The notes: generated from the letters alone by a model not told the origin. A DNA stretch of 18,303 nt from an uncultured Oscillospiraceae bacterium (GCA_910587205.1 CAJULZ010000053.1:1-18303), one strand, 5' to 3'; positions 1 through 7,884 are shown, counted from the first letter of the stretch. Program-made: numbers and translations.

Positions 1-29
1 TGGAGTTCAGACGTGTGCTCTTCCGATCT
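1..29 (+). other. Illumina sequencing adapter remnant (artefact)
   Basis: These 29 bases match the 3' part of the Illumina TruSeq read-2 adapter/primer, ending in CTCTTCCGATCT. They are not genomic. Read on the minus strand they add the residues IGRAHV and then a TGA stop (positions 7-9) to the queA frame; that peptide ending is a familiar sign of adapter read-through in databases. Genomic sequence therefore starts at about position 30, and this end of the window is a contig end. The match is from memory of the adapter sequence, but it is essentially unmistakable. Confidence 0.97.
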
Positions 30-993
30 GCGCATAGGCTTCCAACACATGTTCCCGCCCTGCCAGCGCAGACACCAACATAATGAGGGTGGACTCCGGC
101 AGATGGAAGTTTGTAATCAACCCATCCAGCACCTTAAAACGGTAGCCAGGGTAGATGAAAATATCCGTCCACCCTGCTGATGCCTTCAGCAAGCCATCCT
201 TCCCTGCCCAACTCTCCACTGTGCGGCAAGATGTAGTGCCCACACAGATGACCCTGCCCCCCTGCCGTTTTGTCTCGTTGACAATATCGGCAGTCTCTTG
301 AGAAATAATACAATATTCCGAATGCATTTCGTGTTCATCTAAGTTTTCCGCTTTCACCGGCCGGAAGGTACCCAAGCCTACATGGAGGGTCACATAGCAT
401 ACCTGTACCCCCATGGCACAGATTTTTTCCAACAGCTCTGGGGTAAAATGCAACCCCGCTGTAGGGGCAGCAGCTGAACCCACCTCCTTAGAGTAAACCG
501 TTTGGTACCGTTCCCCATCCTCCAACTCCGTTTTGATATAAGGCGGCAACGGCATCTTCCCCAGATGTTCCAGCATCTCCAAGAAAATCCCCTCATAATC
601 GAACCGGACCAGCCGGTTCCCTCCCGTTGCTTCTCCCACCACCTCGGCAGTAAGCTCCCCATCGCCAAACGTGACCTTTGCCCCGGGTCGCAACTTCCTA
701 CCCGGACGCACCAGACACTCCCACACTTTCTCCCCGCGGTCAGTCAGTAACAACACCTCACACACACCACCCCCTGCCCTGCGGCCAATCAGTCGGGCGG
801 GTAGCACCCGGCTGTTGTTGAGCACCATACAGTCCCCAGGGCAAAGAAGATTGGGCAGGTCGTAGAAATGCATGTGCCGGATCTCCCCTGTAACCTTGTC
901 CAGGGTAAGAAGCCGCGATGCATCCCGCCGCTCCAGCGGCGTCTGGGCAATCAACTCAGGGGGAAGATCAAAATAAAAGTCTGAGGTTTTCAC
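30..993 (-). CDS. queA: S-adenosylmethionine:tRNA ribosyltransferase-isomerase QueA (3' end missing)
   Basis: QueA transfers and isomerises the ribosyl part of S-adenosylmethionine onto 7-aminomethyl-7-deazaguanine in tRNA, giving epoxyqueuosine at the wobble base of GUN-anticodon tRNAs (cytosolic). The N-terminus VKTSDFYFDLPPELIAQTPL and the blocks LNNSRVLPARLIGRR, AAPTAGLHFTPELL, HVGLGTFRPV and LITNFHLPESTLIMLVSALA are diagnostic of the family. I chose the GTG at 991-993 because the family normally begins (M)KTSDF and a GGTGGG motif lies just upstream; the frame stays open further upstream but that part is not QueA-like. The GTG overlaps the TGA of the SpoIID-like gene by 4 bp, suggesting translational coupling. 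About 321 native codons are visible against roughly 340-350 usual. The last 20 or so are lost because the contig ends in adapter, so this is an assembly truncation and not a mutation. Confidence 0.95.
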
Positions 994-2735
994 ATATATC
1001 CCACCGTGATGCCAGTATAGTAGAACTGTAAGATATCCAGATAAGTATACCCCTGCTGAGCCATGGCATAAGCCCCCCACTGGCTCATTCCAACATTGTG
1101 GCCGGAGCCCTTGCCTACAAAAGTAAACATGCCGCCGCTACCCGTAGTGCTGCTGAGCGAACCAAGACTGCCGCCAGAAGTCCCGCCCTGCCCCGCTTGC
1201 ACTACGCCGCTGTCCGTGATTACATAGGCAGAGGAATCCACCACGGTCACATTCCCGTTCCCATCAATAGCATACAGTCCGATTATATTACCCACGGACT
1301 GTGAACCGTTGATGCTCCATGTTGGTACAGGCGCCGTTTGTGCCACCGTGTCAAAGCCATACCGGTAAGAAGGCAGGTACAACATTTTTTGAATCACATA
1401 TTTGGTGCTGATAGAGTAACTTTTCCCATTGCTGTCAGTAAAGGTCACCATCTTAGGGTTCCCCATTTCTGTCAACGCTGTCACAGCAATGGAGGTAATG
1501 GCCCCGCCCACATTGTAGCCCAGCCCCCGCAACTTGGACACCAGGGTCGCAGAGGAAAATGATCGGCTCCAACTGTAATCGGGAATCGGGGCATTCCCCT
1601 CATAGGGGTCCGCCTTCCCGATGAGATACGGATGGTTGGATTGGCTGGTCTCATAAACCACAGAGGAGTTCTCGCTGGCCCCACCGTTGCTGGCGTAATA
1701 ACAGGTGTGGGCAATTTGGCCGTTATAGGTCGCCACCTGTCCGGCAGTCTGGTCCACTGCGGCATTGGAATTCGCCCCCGCCCGATTGAGCCCACCATAG
1801 GCTTGGCAGTCCGTCTCCGCACAGATGTCAAAGTGGTGCTTACTATGTTTACTGCCCAGGGATAACGCATAGCTTCGAGCGGCCACCGCCTGGGCCTTAA
1901 GCGCTTCAAGGGGCCAACTGTCGCTCATCTCAATGGGAACAACACCCTTCACATAGTCCTCCAAACCCAATATATTCACCACCGTCAGATCACCGCCATC
2001 AATGCGCTCAAACCGGAACCCACCGTAATACAAAAATTTCTTGCTCCAGGTGGTGTATCTTTCCCCATCGTCGACCTGATTGGGCTCTATCCCCAGGCCG
2101 GTGCCATTGCCCACATCATCATATTGAAACAAAATAGTATTGGTGCCGGTGATTACCACGCTGACTCCATACCCGGATGTGCCGCATAGGTCTGTGCTGA
2201 CCCCCATACCGGCCAGCTCCATTTGGGCTGCCACAGCCCTGTCCCGGGTGGTATAATTGCCAATCCTGGCATAAAACACCCCGCCGATACAGGCCGGGAA
2301 TCCACCGCCATAAGCGGACGATGCCATCTGGGCCTCCGCAAACGTGGTATAGCTGCCAGGCAACTGGAGATGATACTCCCCCACCGCTACACTGGAGGAG
2401 GTAAGCGCGGTATGATAGCTGGTGTACTTGTCATAAGTGCCGTAATAGACGTTCATGGTCTCCACCACCGAAATGGCCCGCTGGACCGTGAACCCCAGCT
2501 CCACAAATTGGTTGGCGTTGTCGTAATAACCAAAGCGGAAGCCGGAACCCGTCTCGTTTTCCAGGTTGAGCCCCTCAATGGCCCCTGTCCCATAGTGTAG
2601 TCCTACCCGGATAATCCGGTCATTGGAATATAAAGGGGCAGCGGAGGCACTTCCCCCAACTGCGGTCATAAAAAGGGCAGCAGACAAGCATAACGCTGCA
2701 ATTTGCACGAATTTTCGTTCCATCAGCTTCTCCAT
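990..2735 (-). CDS. SpoIID/LytB-domain secreted protein
   Basis: 581 residues. An N-terminal signal peptide is visible: basic start MEKLMERK, hydrophobic core to about residue 27, likely cleavage near SASA/AP at 32-34, so it probably acts outside the membrane. Residues of about 30-235 hold poorly conserved repeats, including a SPOR-like stretch (GGVFYARIGNYTTRDRAVAA). The SpoIID domain fills about 240-581: EDYVKGVVPIEMSDSWPLEA, in which Glu269 aligns with the catalytic Glu of SpoIID lytic transglycosylase, then LKAQAVAARSYAL, and at the C-terminus SGHNVGMSQWGAYAMAQQGY. A Gly/Ser-rich insert (about 518-540) precedes that last motif. Known SpoIID cleaves glycan strands during spore engulfment, and LytB-type relatives modify amidase activity; which role applies here is not decided by sequence. 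The ATG at 2733-2735 follows GAGGTGG at good spacing; an in-frame ATG four codons later is an alternative. queA follows with a 4-bp overlap. Confidence 0.88.
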   Translation of the reverse strand: MEKLMERKFVQIAALCLSAALFMTAVGGSASAAPLYSNDRIIRVGLHYGTGAIEGLNLENETGSGFRFGYYDNANQFVELGFTVQRAISVVETMNVYYGTYDKYTSYHTALTSSSVAVGEYHLQLPGSYTTFAEAQMASSAYGGGFPACIGGVFYARIGNYTTRDRAVAAQMELAGMGVSTDLCGTSGYGVSVVITGTNTILFQYDDVGNGTGLGIEPNQVDDGERYTTWSKKFLYYGGFRFERIDGGDLTVVNILGLEDYVKGVVPIEMSDSWPLEALKAQAVAARSYALSLGSKHSKHHFDICAETDCQAYGGLNRAGANSNAAVDQTAGQVATYNGQIAHTCYYASNGGASENSSVVYETSQSNHPYLIGKADPYEGNAPIPDYSWSRSFSSATLVSKLRGLGYNVGGAITSIAVTALTEMGNPKMVTFTDSNGKSYSISTKYVIQKMLYLPSYRYGFDTVAQTAPVPTWSINGSQSVGNIIGLYAIDGNGNVTVVDSSAYVITDSGVVQAGQGGTSGGSLGSLSSTTGSGGMFTFVGKGSGHNVGMSQWGAYAMAQQGYTYLDILQFYYTGITVGYM

Positions 2736-2762
2736 TTCTCCACCTCATGTAGCAAGGTCAAA

Positions 2763-2791
2763 TTGACACTTTAACGTGTTAATGTTATATT
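2763..2791 (+). promoter_or_regulatory. Sigma-A-type promoter for asd-dapA-dapB, with internal inverted repeat
   Basis: TTGACA at 2763-2768, a 17-bp spacer and TATATT at 2786-2791. Transcription would start near 2798 and leave an untranslated leader of about 120 nt before asd. The spacer holds an inverted repeat TTAAC-GT-GTTAA (2771-2782), a possible operator placed where a bound repressor would block polymerase. The promoter match is read directly; the operator role is inference. I saw no lysine-riboswitch signature in the short leader. Confidence 0.75.
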
Positions 2792-2840
2792 TGATATATG
2801 CTGTCCCCATCTCCCAGAGCATGGTTTCGACATAGTTCTT

Positions 2841-2869
2841 ATTATAACGTATCTGCCGCTGAGCCGCAA
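2841..2869 (-). promoter_or_regulatory. Candidate promoter for the SpoIID-like gene and queA
   Basis: On the minus strand TTGCGG (2864-2869) is followed after 17 bp by a perfect TATAAT (2841-2846). The -35 box matches consensus at only three positions. The predicted start near 2834 gives a leader of about 100 nt. The predicted transcript would overlap the 5' end of the plus-strand asd transcript. A sporulation sigma factor could instead use another site; none was recognised. Confidence 0.4.
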
Positions 2870-2917
2870 GCCCTAAAATTCCAGTCGGCCCGGTGGTGAA
2901 TCAGGAGGTAATCACAC

Positions 2918-4003
2918 GTGGAAAAATATAAAGTTGGCATCATTGGTGCTACCGGCATGGTGGGCCAACGGTTCGTCACCCTTATGGAAAACCATCCTTG
3001 GTTTCAACTTACTGCGGTAGCCGCCAGCCCCCGTTCCTCAGGCAAGCGGTATGAGGACGCCGTGGCGAACCGCTGGGCCATGGACACCCCCATTCCCGTA
3101 GAATTTAAAGATCTGGTTCTGCTCAGCGCCCAAGATGATGTGGATAAGATCACCTCCATGGTGGATTTTGTATTCTCTGCCGTGGATATGAAAAAAGATG
3201 AGATCAAGGCACTGGAGGAGGACTATGCCCGGCACGAATGTCCGGTAGTATCTAATAATTCCGCCCACCGCTGGACCCCCGACGTGCCCATGGTCATCCC
3301 TGAGGTAAATCCAGAACACATTGAGGTCATCAAAACCCAGCGCCAGCGTTTGGGCACAAAACATGGCTTTATCGCGGTAAAATCCAATTGCTCCATCCAG
3401 AGCTATGTGCCCGCCCTGTCCCCCCTGCGCCAGTTCGGCATTGAGAAGGTGCTGGTGTGCACCTACCAGGCCATCTCCGGCGCGGGCAGGACCTTTGCCA
3501 CCTGGCCGGAGATGGTGGATAATCTGATCCCCTACATCGGCGGCGAGGAGGAAAAAAGTGAGCAGGAGCCGCTGAAGGTGTGGGGACACATTGAAAACGG
3601 TGTCATCGTCAATGCCGAGGGCACCTCCATCACTGCTCAATGCCTGCGGGTGCCCGTATCCAATGGTCACACCGCCGCTGCTTTCGTCACTTTCAAGCAT
3701 ACGCCCACTATGAAGCAGATGAAAGAGGCATGGGCCAGATTCAAAGGCCGCGCCCAGGAGTTGAACCTGCCCACCGCCCCCAAGCAGTTCCTCCATTACT
3801 TCGAGGAACCCGACCGGCCCCAGGCCAAGCTGGACCGGGACTTGGAAAAGGGGATGGCTGTGTCCATCGGTCGTCTGCGCCCGGACGCCCAGTACGATTA
3901 TAAATTTGTTTCCCTGTCTCACAATACCTTACGGGGCGCGGCGGGTGGCGGTGTGGAGCTGGCTGAACTGCTGTGTGCCGAGGGATATATCGAGCATAAA
4001 TAA
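2918..4003 (+). CDS. asd: Aspartate-semialdehyde dehydrogenase (archaeal/fungal-type)
   Basis: Converts L-aspartyl-4-phosphate to L-aspartate-4-semialdehyde with NADPH, the branch-point step to lysine/diaminopimelate, threonine and methionine (cytosol). 361 residues. The N-terminal nucleotide-binding loop is GIIGATGMVGQRF (about 8-20). The nucleophile is Cys158 in KSNCSIQSYVPALSPL, and His251 in SNGHTAAAFVTF fits the general base. The NSAHRWTPDVPMVIPEVN block and overall length place it in the group shared by archaea, fungi and many Clostridia, not the E. coli type. The start is GTG at 2918, set by AGGAGG at 2903-2908 nine bases upstream. It is first in the asd-dapA-dapB-tautomerase unit; no aspartokinase gene is present here, so the substrate must come from elsewhere in the genome. 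A weak bulged hairpin (about 4007-4031) lies between this gene and dapA. Confidence 0.96.
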   Translation: MEKYKVGIIGATGMVGQRFVTLMENHPWFQLTAVAASPRSSGKRYEDAVANRWAMDTPIPVEFKDLVLLSAQDDVDKITSMVDFVFSAVDMKKDEIKALEEDYARHECPVVSNNSAHRWTPDVPMVIPEVNPEHIEVIKTQRQRLGTKHGFIAVKSNCSIQSYVPALSPLRQFGIEKVLVCTYQAISGAGRTFATWPEMVDNLIPYIGGEEEKSEQEPLKVWGHIENGVIVNAEGTSITAQCLRVPVSNGHTAAAFVTFKHTPTMKQMKEAWARFKGRAQELNLPTAPKQFLHYFEEPDRPQAKLDRDLEKGMAVSIGRLRPDAQYDYKFVSLSHNTLRGAAGGGVELAELLCAEGYIEHK

Positions 4004-4064
4004 GCCAGTCCCATCTGAAAGGGAATGGACTCATCGAATAGTTTTTTGAAAGGATGCTGACATT

Positions 4065-4955
4065 ATGAGAACTCCCGTCTTTACCGGCTCCTGCCCCGCC
4101 CTGGTCACCCCCTTCGACCAGAATAACATCATCAACTACGACGCCTTCGGCAGACTTATCGATGCCCAAATTGATGCTGGAGTAGATGCGGTGTGTGTGT
4201 GCGGTACCACTGGCGAGTCCGCCACCATGTCCATCCGGGAGCACATCGCCGCCGTGGAGTTCTGCGTAAAGCGGGTAAATCATCGAGTAAAAGTCATCGC
4301 CGGGGCAGGGTCCAACGACACCTCTGCCGCCGTCTATCTTTCCCAACACGCCCAGGACTCTGGCGCAGATGCCCTGCTCCACGTCACCCCCTACTATAAC
4401 AAGGCCAGCCAGACCGGCCTTATCAAGCACTACGAGTACATCGCCGACCGGGTGGAGCTGCCTATTATTCTCTACAACGTGCCCGGGCGCACAGGCGTAT
4501 CCTTTACCGCTGAAACCTATAAGGTGCTCTCCCAGAACCCCAAGATCAATGGCGTCAAGGAGGCCAGCGGCAATTTCTCCCTGCTGGCCCATACCCGGTT
4601 TTTGTGCGGGGACGACTTCTATATTTGGTCGGGCAACGACGACCAGGTAGTGCCCATGATGGCCCTAGGGGCCAAGGGCGTAATCTCCGTGGCCTCCAAC
4701 ATTGTCCCGGAGGTGATGGTAGAGATGACCCACCTGTGCCTGGATAATGACTTCGCCGCCGCCTCCAAGCTTCAGATCCGGTACATGGACCTCATCGACG
4801 CCCTATTCACCGAGGTGAACCCCATCCCCATCAAGGCCGCAATGGACCTGCTGGGCATGGATGCGGGCTCCCTGCGTCTACCCCTCTGCGATATCTCGGA
4901 TAAAAACCTGGACACTCTTCGCCGCGCCATGGAGCGGGCGGGGCTGCTGAAGTAA
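4065..4955 (+). CDS. dapA: 4-hydroxy-tetrahydrodipicolinate synthase
   Basis: Condenses pyruvate with aspartate semialdehyde, the first committed step of lysine/diaminopimelate synthesis. 296 residues, a typical (beta/alpha)8-barrel aldolase length. The Schiff-base lysine is Lys165 in INGVKEASGN. The catalytic triad residues are visible as Thr48/Thr49 in CGTTGES, Tyr111 in VTPYYNK and Tyr137 in LYNVPGRTG; Arg142 in the last motif fits the carboxylate-binding Arg. ATG at 4065 follows AAAGGA at about 4048-4053. It sits 61 bp after asd and 52 bp before dapB, in pathway order, so co-transcription from the promoter at 2763 is expected. Confidence 0.97.
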   Translation: MRTPVFTGSCPALVTPFDQNNIINYDAFGRLIDAQIDAGVDAVCVCGTTGESATMSIREHIAAVEFCVKRVNHRVKVIAGAGSNDTSAAVYLSQHAQDSGADALLHVTPYYNKASQTGLIKHYEYIADRVELPIILYNVPGRTGVSFTAETYKVLSQNPKINGVKEASGNFSLLAHTRFLCGDDFYIWSGNDDQVVPMMALGAKGVISVASNIVPEVMVEMTHLCLDNDFAAASKLQIRYMDLIDALFTEVNPIPIKAAMDLLGMDAGSLRLPLCDISDKNLDTLRRAMERAGLLK

Positions 4956-5007
4956 AACCCGTCCGTTCCGTCCACCTCGGCGGCGCGGCATCAAAGGAGC
5001 CATTCTT

Positions 5008-5766
5008 ATGCAAAAGATCATCCTCTCCGGCTGCTGTGGGCACATGGGCCGGGTAGTAGTAGATATCTGTGCTAACGACCCGGATGTGGAGATTTCCGCC
5101 GGGATTGACCTGCTTGCCCAACCCTTGGATGGATTCCCCGTGTTTTCCTCTCCAGCCTCCTGCTCTGTGGAGGGGAATGTAGTAATCGATTTCTCCCATC
5201 CCGCCGCCCTGGACGGCCTGCTGGACTTCTGCATCCGGCGCAAAATGCCCGTGGTGCTGGCCACTACCGGCTACTCGGAGGAGCAGCTTGCCCGGATCCA
5301 GGAGGCCTCCAAGGCCATCCCCGTGTTCCGCTCCGCCAACATGTCCCTTGGCATCAATGTGCTGATGGAACTGGTAAAACAGGCAGCAGCCCTGCTATGT
5401 GACGGGTTTGATGTCGAGATTACCGAACGCCACCACCGCCGGAAGCTGGACGCCCCTAGCGGCACCGCCCTGATGCTGGCGGATGCCGCTTCCTCCGCCT
5501 TGCCTTATGACACACAGTACGTCTATGACCGCTACAACGTTCGAAAACCCCGGGACGCGCGGGAGATTGGCATCTCCTCCTTGCGGGGCGGTACTATTGT
5601 GGGCGACCACTCGGTGGTGTTCGCCGGCCGGGACGAGGTGATCGAGTTCAGCCACCACGCCGCCAGCCGGGAGGTGTTCGCCGTGGGTGCAGTAAAAGCC
5701 GCCAAATTCCTGGCCCTCGTGGGTGCGCCGGGGCTGTACAATATGTCCCACCTTATCGCTGGTTAA
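5008..5766 (+). CDS. dapB: 4-hydroxy-tetrahydrodipicolinate reductase
   Basis: Reduces the DapA product with NAD(P)H to tetrahydrodipicolinate, the precursor of meso-diaminopimelate and of spore dipicolinate. 252 residues. The dinucleotide loop is GCCGHMG (8-14), the central blocks are VLATTGYS and SANMSLGINVL, and the family signature ERHHRRKLDAPSGTA spans about 140-154, with catalytic His142/His143 and Lys146. The C-terminus GAVKAAKFLAL...GLYNMSHL is typical. ATG at 5008 is preceded by AAAGGAG near 4994-5000. It is third in the dap unit, and the next gene begins 14 bp after its stop. Confidence 0.97.
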   Translation: MQKIILSGCCGHMGRVVVDICANDPDVEISAGIDLLAQPLDGFPVFSSPASCSVEGNVVIDFSHPAALDGLLDFCIRRKMPVVLATTGYSEEQLARIQEASKAIPVFRSANMSLGINVLMELVKQAAALLCDGFDVEITERHHRRKLDAPSGTALMLADAASSALPYDTQYVYDRYNVRKPRDAREIGISSLRGGTIVGDHSVVFAGRDEVIEFSHHAASREVFAVGAVKAAKFLALVGAPGLYNMSHLIAG

Positions 5767-5780
5767 AAGGAGGGTGTGAT

Positions 5781-5996
5781 ATGCCCTATATTTCCGTGGA
5801 AAGCGGCGCACTGTCGGATGCGCAGAAGGCGGAGTTGATCCAGCGCCTGACGCAAACCGCCTCTGAAGTCATGCACGTGCCCCCAGAATTTTTCACCATC
5901 ACTATTAAGGAGCTGCCCGACCAGAATTTCGGCATTGGCGGCAGAGCCATCGACAAGGTAAAAGCTGAGTATATCCAGAAGCACCAGACAATCTGA
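5781..5996 (+). CDS. 4-oxalocrotonate tautomerase family protein
   Basis: 71 residues, the usual size of this family. The N-terminus MPYISVESGALSDAQKAELI carries Pro2, which becomes the catalytic N-terminal proline once Met is removed. The VPPEFFTITIKELPDQNFGIGG stretch (about 33-55) matches the second half of the fold. Such enzymes interconvert enol and keto forms of small acids, but this subfamily has no assigned substrate and none can be read from sequence. It follows dapB by 14 bp with its own AAAAGGAGG site and lies just before the operon terminator, so it is co-transcribed with the lysine genes. A link to that pathway is only positional. Confidence 0.88.
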   Translation: MPYISVESGALSDAQKAELIQRLTQTASEVMHVPPEFFTITIKELPDQNFGIGGRAIDKVKAEYIQKHQTI

Positions 5997-6001
5997 ACGC
6001 A

Positions 6002-6035
6002 AAACGGGACCGCGAAAGCGGTCCCGTTTCCTTTT
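6002..6035 (+). terminator. Intrinsic terminator after the dap operon
   Basis: A perfect 12-bp stem (AAACGGGACCGC at 6002-6013 pairing with 6018-6029) is closed by a GAAA tetraloop and followed by CCTTTTCT. On the opposite strand the same stem is followed by TTTTG, so it could also stop transcripts running out of tyrS, which is convergent. Confidence 0.93.
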
Positions 6036-6128
6036 CTCTTGCATAAGCTTCCGTCGCCGTGTGAAAATCTTATGACTTATGATTCCTTTCCATCAACGAC
6101 CCAAAGTTCTTTTTGGTTATTTTTTCTT

Positions 6129-7361
6129 TCAAGAAAGAGTAACCCGGTGGAACACCTTCTTGCCCTTCTTGATGATAACGCCCCCCCCGGCGAATTTCTC
6201 CCTCGCGAACTGGGCCGTGGGGTCGGACACCTTCTCGTCGCCCACAGCCACGCCGCCTTGCTGCACCAGCCTCCGCGCCTCACCGTTGGAAGCCGCCAGC
6301 CCACACTTCACCAGCAGCATCAGCGCGCCGATGGAGCCGCCGGTGAAATCGCCCTCGGACAGGGCGGTGGAGGGCATATTGGCCGCGTCCCCGCCAGTGG
6401 AGAACAGGGCCTTCGCCGCGGCCTGGGCCTTGTCCGCCTCCTCCTTGCCGTGGACCATATTGGTCAGCTCCCAGGCCAGGATCTCCTTGGCCTGATTGAG
6501 CTGGGCGTCCTTCCACTGGTCCATCTCGTCAATCTGCTCCAGGGGCAGGAAGGTGAGCCAGCGCACGCACTTCATCACGTCCGCGTCCCCCACGTTGCGC
6601 CAGTACTGGTAGAAGTCGTAGGGGCTGGTTTTGTTGGGATCCAGCCACACCGCGTTGCCGGCGGTCTTGCCCATCTTGTTCCCCTGGGAGTCGGTGAGCA
6701 GGTTGATGGTCATGCAGTGGGAGTCCCTCCCCAGCTTCCGGCGGATCAGCTCCGTGCCGCCCAGCATATTGCTCCACTGGTCGTTGCCACCGCACTGGAG
6801 GTTGCAGCCCACGGTCTGGAACATATGGTAGAAGTCGTAGGACTGCATAATCATATAATTGAACTCCAGGAAGCTGAGCCCCTTCTCCATCCGCTGCTTA
6901 TAGCAGTCCGCCCGGAGCATATTGTTCACCGAGAAGCAGGCCCCCACCTCCCGCAGCAACTCCACGTAGTTGAGATCCAGCAACCAATCGGCGTTGTTGA
7001 GCATCATGGCCTGGCCGAGGCCGTCGCCGAAGTCGATAAACCGCTCCATCTGGTGCTTGAAGCACTGGGCGTTGTGGTTGATATCCTCTCGGGAGAGCAT
7101 CTTCCGCATATCGGTTCGGCCTGATGGGTCGCCAATGGTGGTGGTGCCGCCGCCGATGAGGGCGATGGGCTTGTTCCCCGCCTGCTGGAGCCGCTTCATC
7201 AACGTGAGAGTGACGAAGTGCCCCGCCGTCAAGCTGTCCGCTGTGCAGTCGTAGCCAATATAGAAAGTGGCCTTGCCGTTGTTGATAAGGTTTTTCACCT
7301 CGTCCTCGCTGGTGACCTGGGCCACAAGGCCTCGGGCCACGAGTTCGTCGTAAATTGTCAT
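6129..7361 (-). CDS. tyrS: Tyrosyl-tRNA synthetase
   Basis: Charges tRNA-Tyr with tyrosine (class I synthetase, cytosolic, acts as a dimer). 410 residues. The HIGH-like motif is TAGHF at about 45-49 within YDCTADSLTAGHF, the KMSKS-like motif is KMGKT at 229-233, and the tRNA/tyrosine pocket block is GGNDQWSNMLGG. The C-terminal S4 RNA-binding domain covers about 340-405 (SNGEARRLVQQGGVAVGDEKV). I took ATG at 7359-7361, preceded by AAAGGAGAATCAATT; the frame is open upstream but that extension reads through the Nudix gene and is not TyrS-like. The start overlaps the Nudix stop by 4 bp (ATGA). Expression is expected to respond to uncharged tRNA-Tyr through the T-box leader upstream of the Nudix gene. 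Confidence 0.97.
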   Translation of the reverse strand: MTIYDELVARGLVAQVTSEDEVKNLINNGKATFYIGYDCTADSLTAGHFVTLTLMKRLQQAGNKPIALIGGGTTTIGDPSGRTDMRKMLSREDINHNAQCFKHQMERFIDFGDGLGQAMMLNNADWLLDLNYVELLREVGACFSVNNMLRADCYKQRMEKGLSFLEFNYMIMQSYDFYHMFQTVGCNLQCGGNDQWSNMLGGTELIRRKLGRDSHCMTINLLTDSQGNKMGKTAGNAVWLDPNKTSPYDFYQYWRNVGDADVMKCVRWLTFLPLEQIDEMDQWKDAQLNQAKEILAWELTNMVHGKEEADKAQAAAKALFSTGGDAANMPSTALSEGDFTGGSIGALMLLVKCGLAASNGEARRLVQQGGVAVGDEKVSDPTAQFAREKFAGGGVIIKKGKKVFHRVTLS

Positions 7362-7831
7362 AATTGATTCTCCTTTTTTCGTTTTTGGTAAAGCTCCCAG
7401 GACATTTCCACCGCCCAGGACTGGTAGTCTAACACCATTTTCTTCCGGCACTCCTCCACCGGCAGCCAGACCAGCTCACGGCCCGATTCCCCCTGGGCCG
7501 CCTTCTCCCCCAACTCCATCAGGTAGATGTGGCCGATGGGGTGGAAGGGGATCTTTCCCTGCCGGGTGAAGGTATACTCCTCGCCCACGCACACCTTCTC
7601 GCCCACCGTAACCGAGTACCCGATCTCCTCCATGACCTCCCGGCGGACGCACTCCGCCTCGCTCTCCCCCGGCTCTATCCCGCCGCCCAGCAGGATATAC
7701 ACCAAGCGGTCTGGAGAATGCACGAACAACATCCCCGCCCGGCCTGCGTCATCGAAGACCACACCATAGGCCCCGGGCCGCGCCCCGTAGTCCACCCCGA
7801 GCCGAGGCGCGCCAAACACTCTATGCTCCAT
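7358..7831 (-). CDS. Nudix hydrolase
   Basis: 157 residues with a complete Nudix box at 50-72: Gly50, Glu56, Arg64, Glu65, Glu68, Glu69, Gly71, read from GGIEPGESEAECVRREVMEE. Nudix enzymes hydrolyse a nucleoside diphosphate linked to another group using divalent metal; the substrate cannot be told from the box. Ending in a Lys/Glu-rich tail. ATG at 7829-7831 follows AAAGGAGAAATAAT. It is the first gene after the T-box and its TGA overlaps the tyrS ATG by 4 bp, so it should be made together with tyrosyl-tRNA synthetase under tRNA control. A housekeeping or damage-control role near aminoacyl-adenylate chemistry is speculation. Confidence 0.92.
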   Translation of the reverse strand: MEHRVFGAPRLGVDYGARPGAYGVVFDDAGRAGMLFVHSPDRLVYILLGGGIEPGESEAECVRREVMEEIGYSVTVGEKVCVGEEYTFTRQGKIPFHPIGHIYLMELGEKAAQGESGRELVWLPVEECRKKMVLDYQSWAVEMSWELYQKRKKENQL

Positions 7832-7851
7832 ATTATTTCTCCTTTTGCATC

Positions 7852-7884
7852 AAAACGCCCCCTGTCCCCTTGGGACAGAGGGCG
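7852..7884 (-). terminator. T-box regulated terminator hairpin
   Basis: On the minus strand, 7884-7872 pairs with 7868-7856 around an AAG loop. All 13 positions pair in RNA if one U-G wobble (7879/7861) is allowed, and TTTTG follows (7855-7852 run). It ends about 20 bases before the Nudix start codon. It would form when tRNA-Tyr is charged and be replaced by the antiterminator, which includes the T-box motif, when it is not. Confidence 0.9.

Noticed and set aside
2798..2917. Lysine riboswitch in the asd leader
   Set aside because: The leader is only about 120 nt and I see none of the conserved lysine-riboswitch helices or a terminator.
4007..4031. Terminator between asd and dapA
   Set aside because: The hairpin is short and bulged and has no T tract directly after it; at most an RNA-processing or stability element.
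3038..4592. Long minus-strand open frames opposite asd and dapA
   Set aside because: No ribosome sites or family features; both loci are fully explained by Asd and DapA with intact active sites.
6039..7124. Long plus-strand open frame opposite tyrS
   Set aside because: It is a mirror of tyrS caused by high GC; the peptide is His/Leu/Val-rich without domains, while the minus strand has all TyrS motifs.
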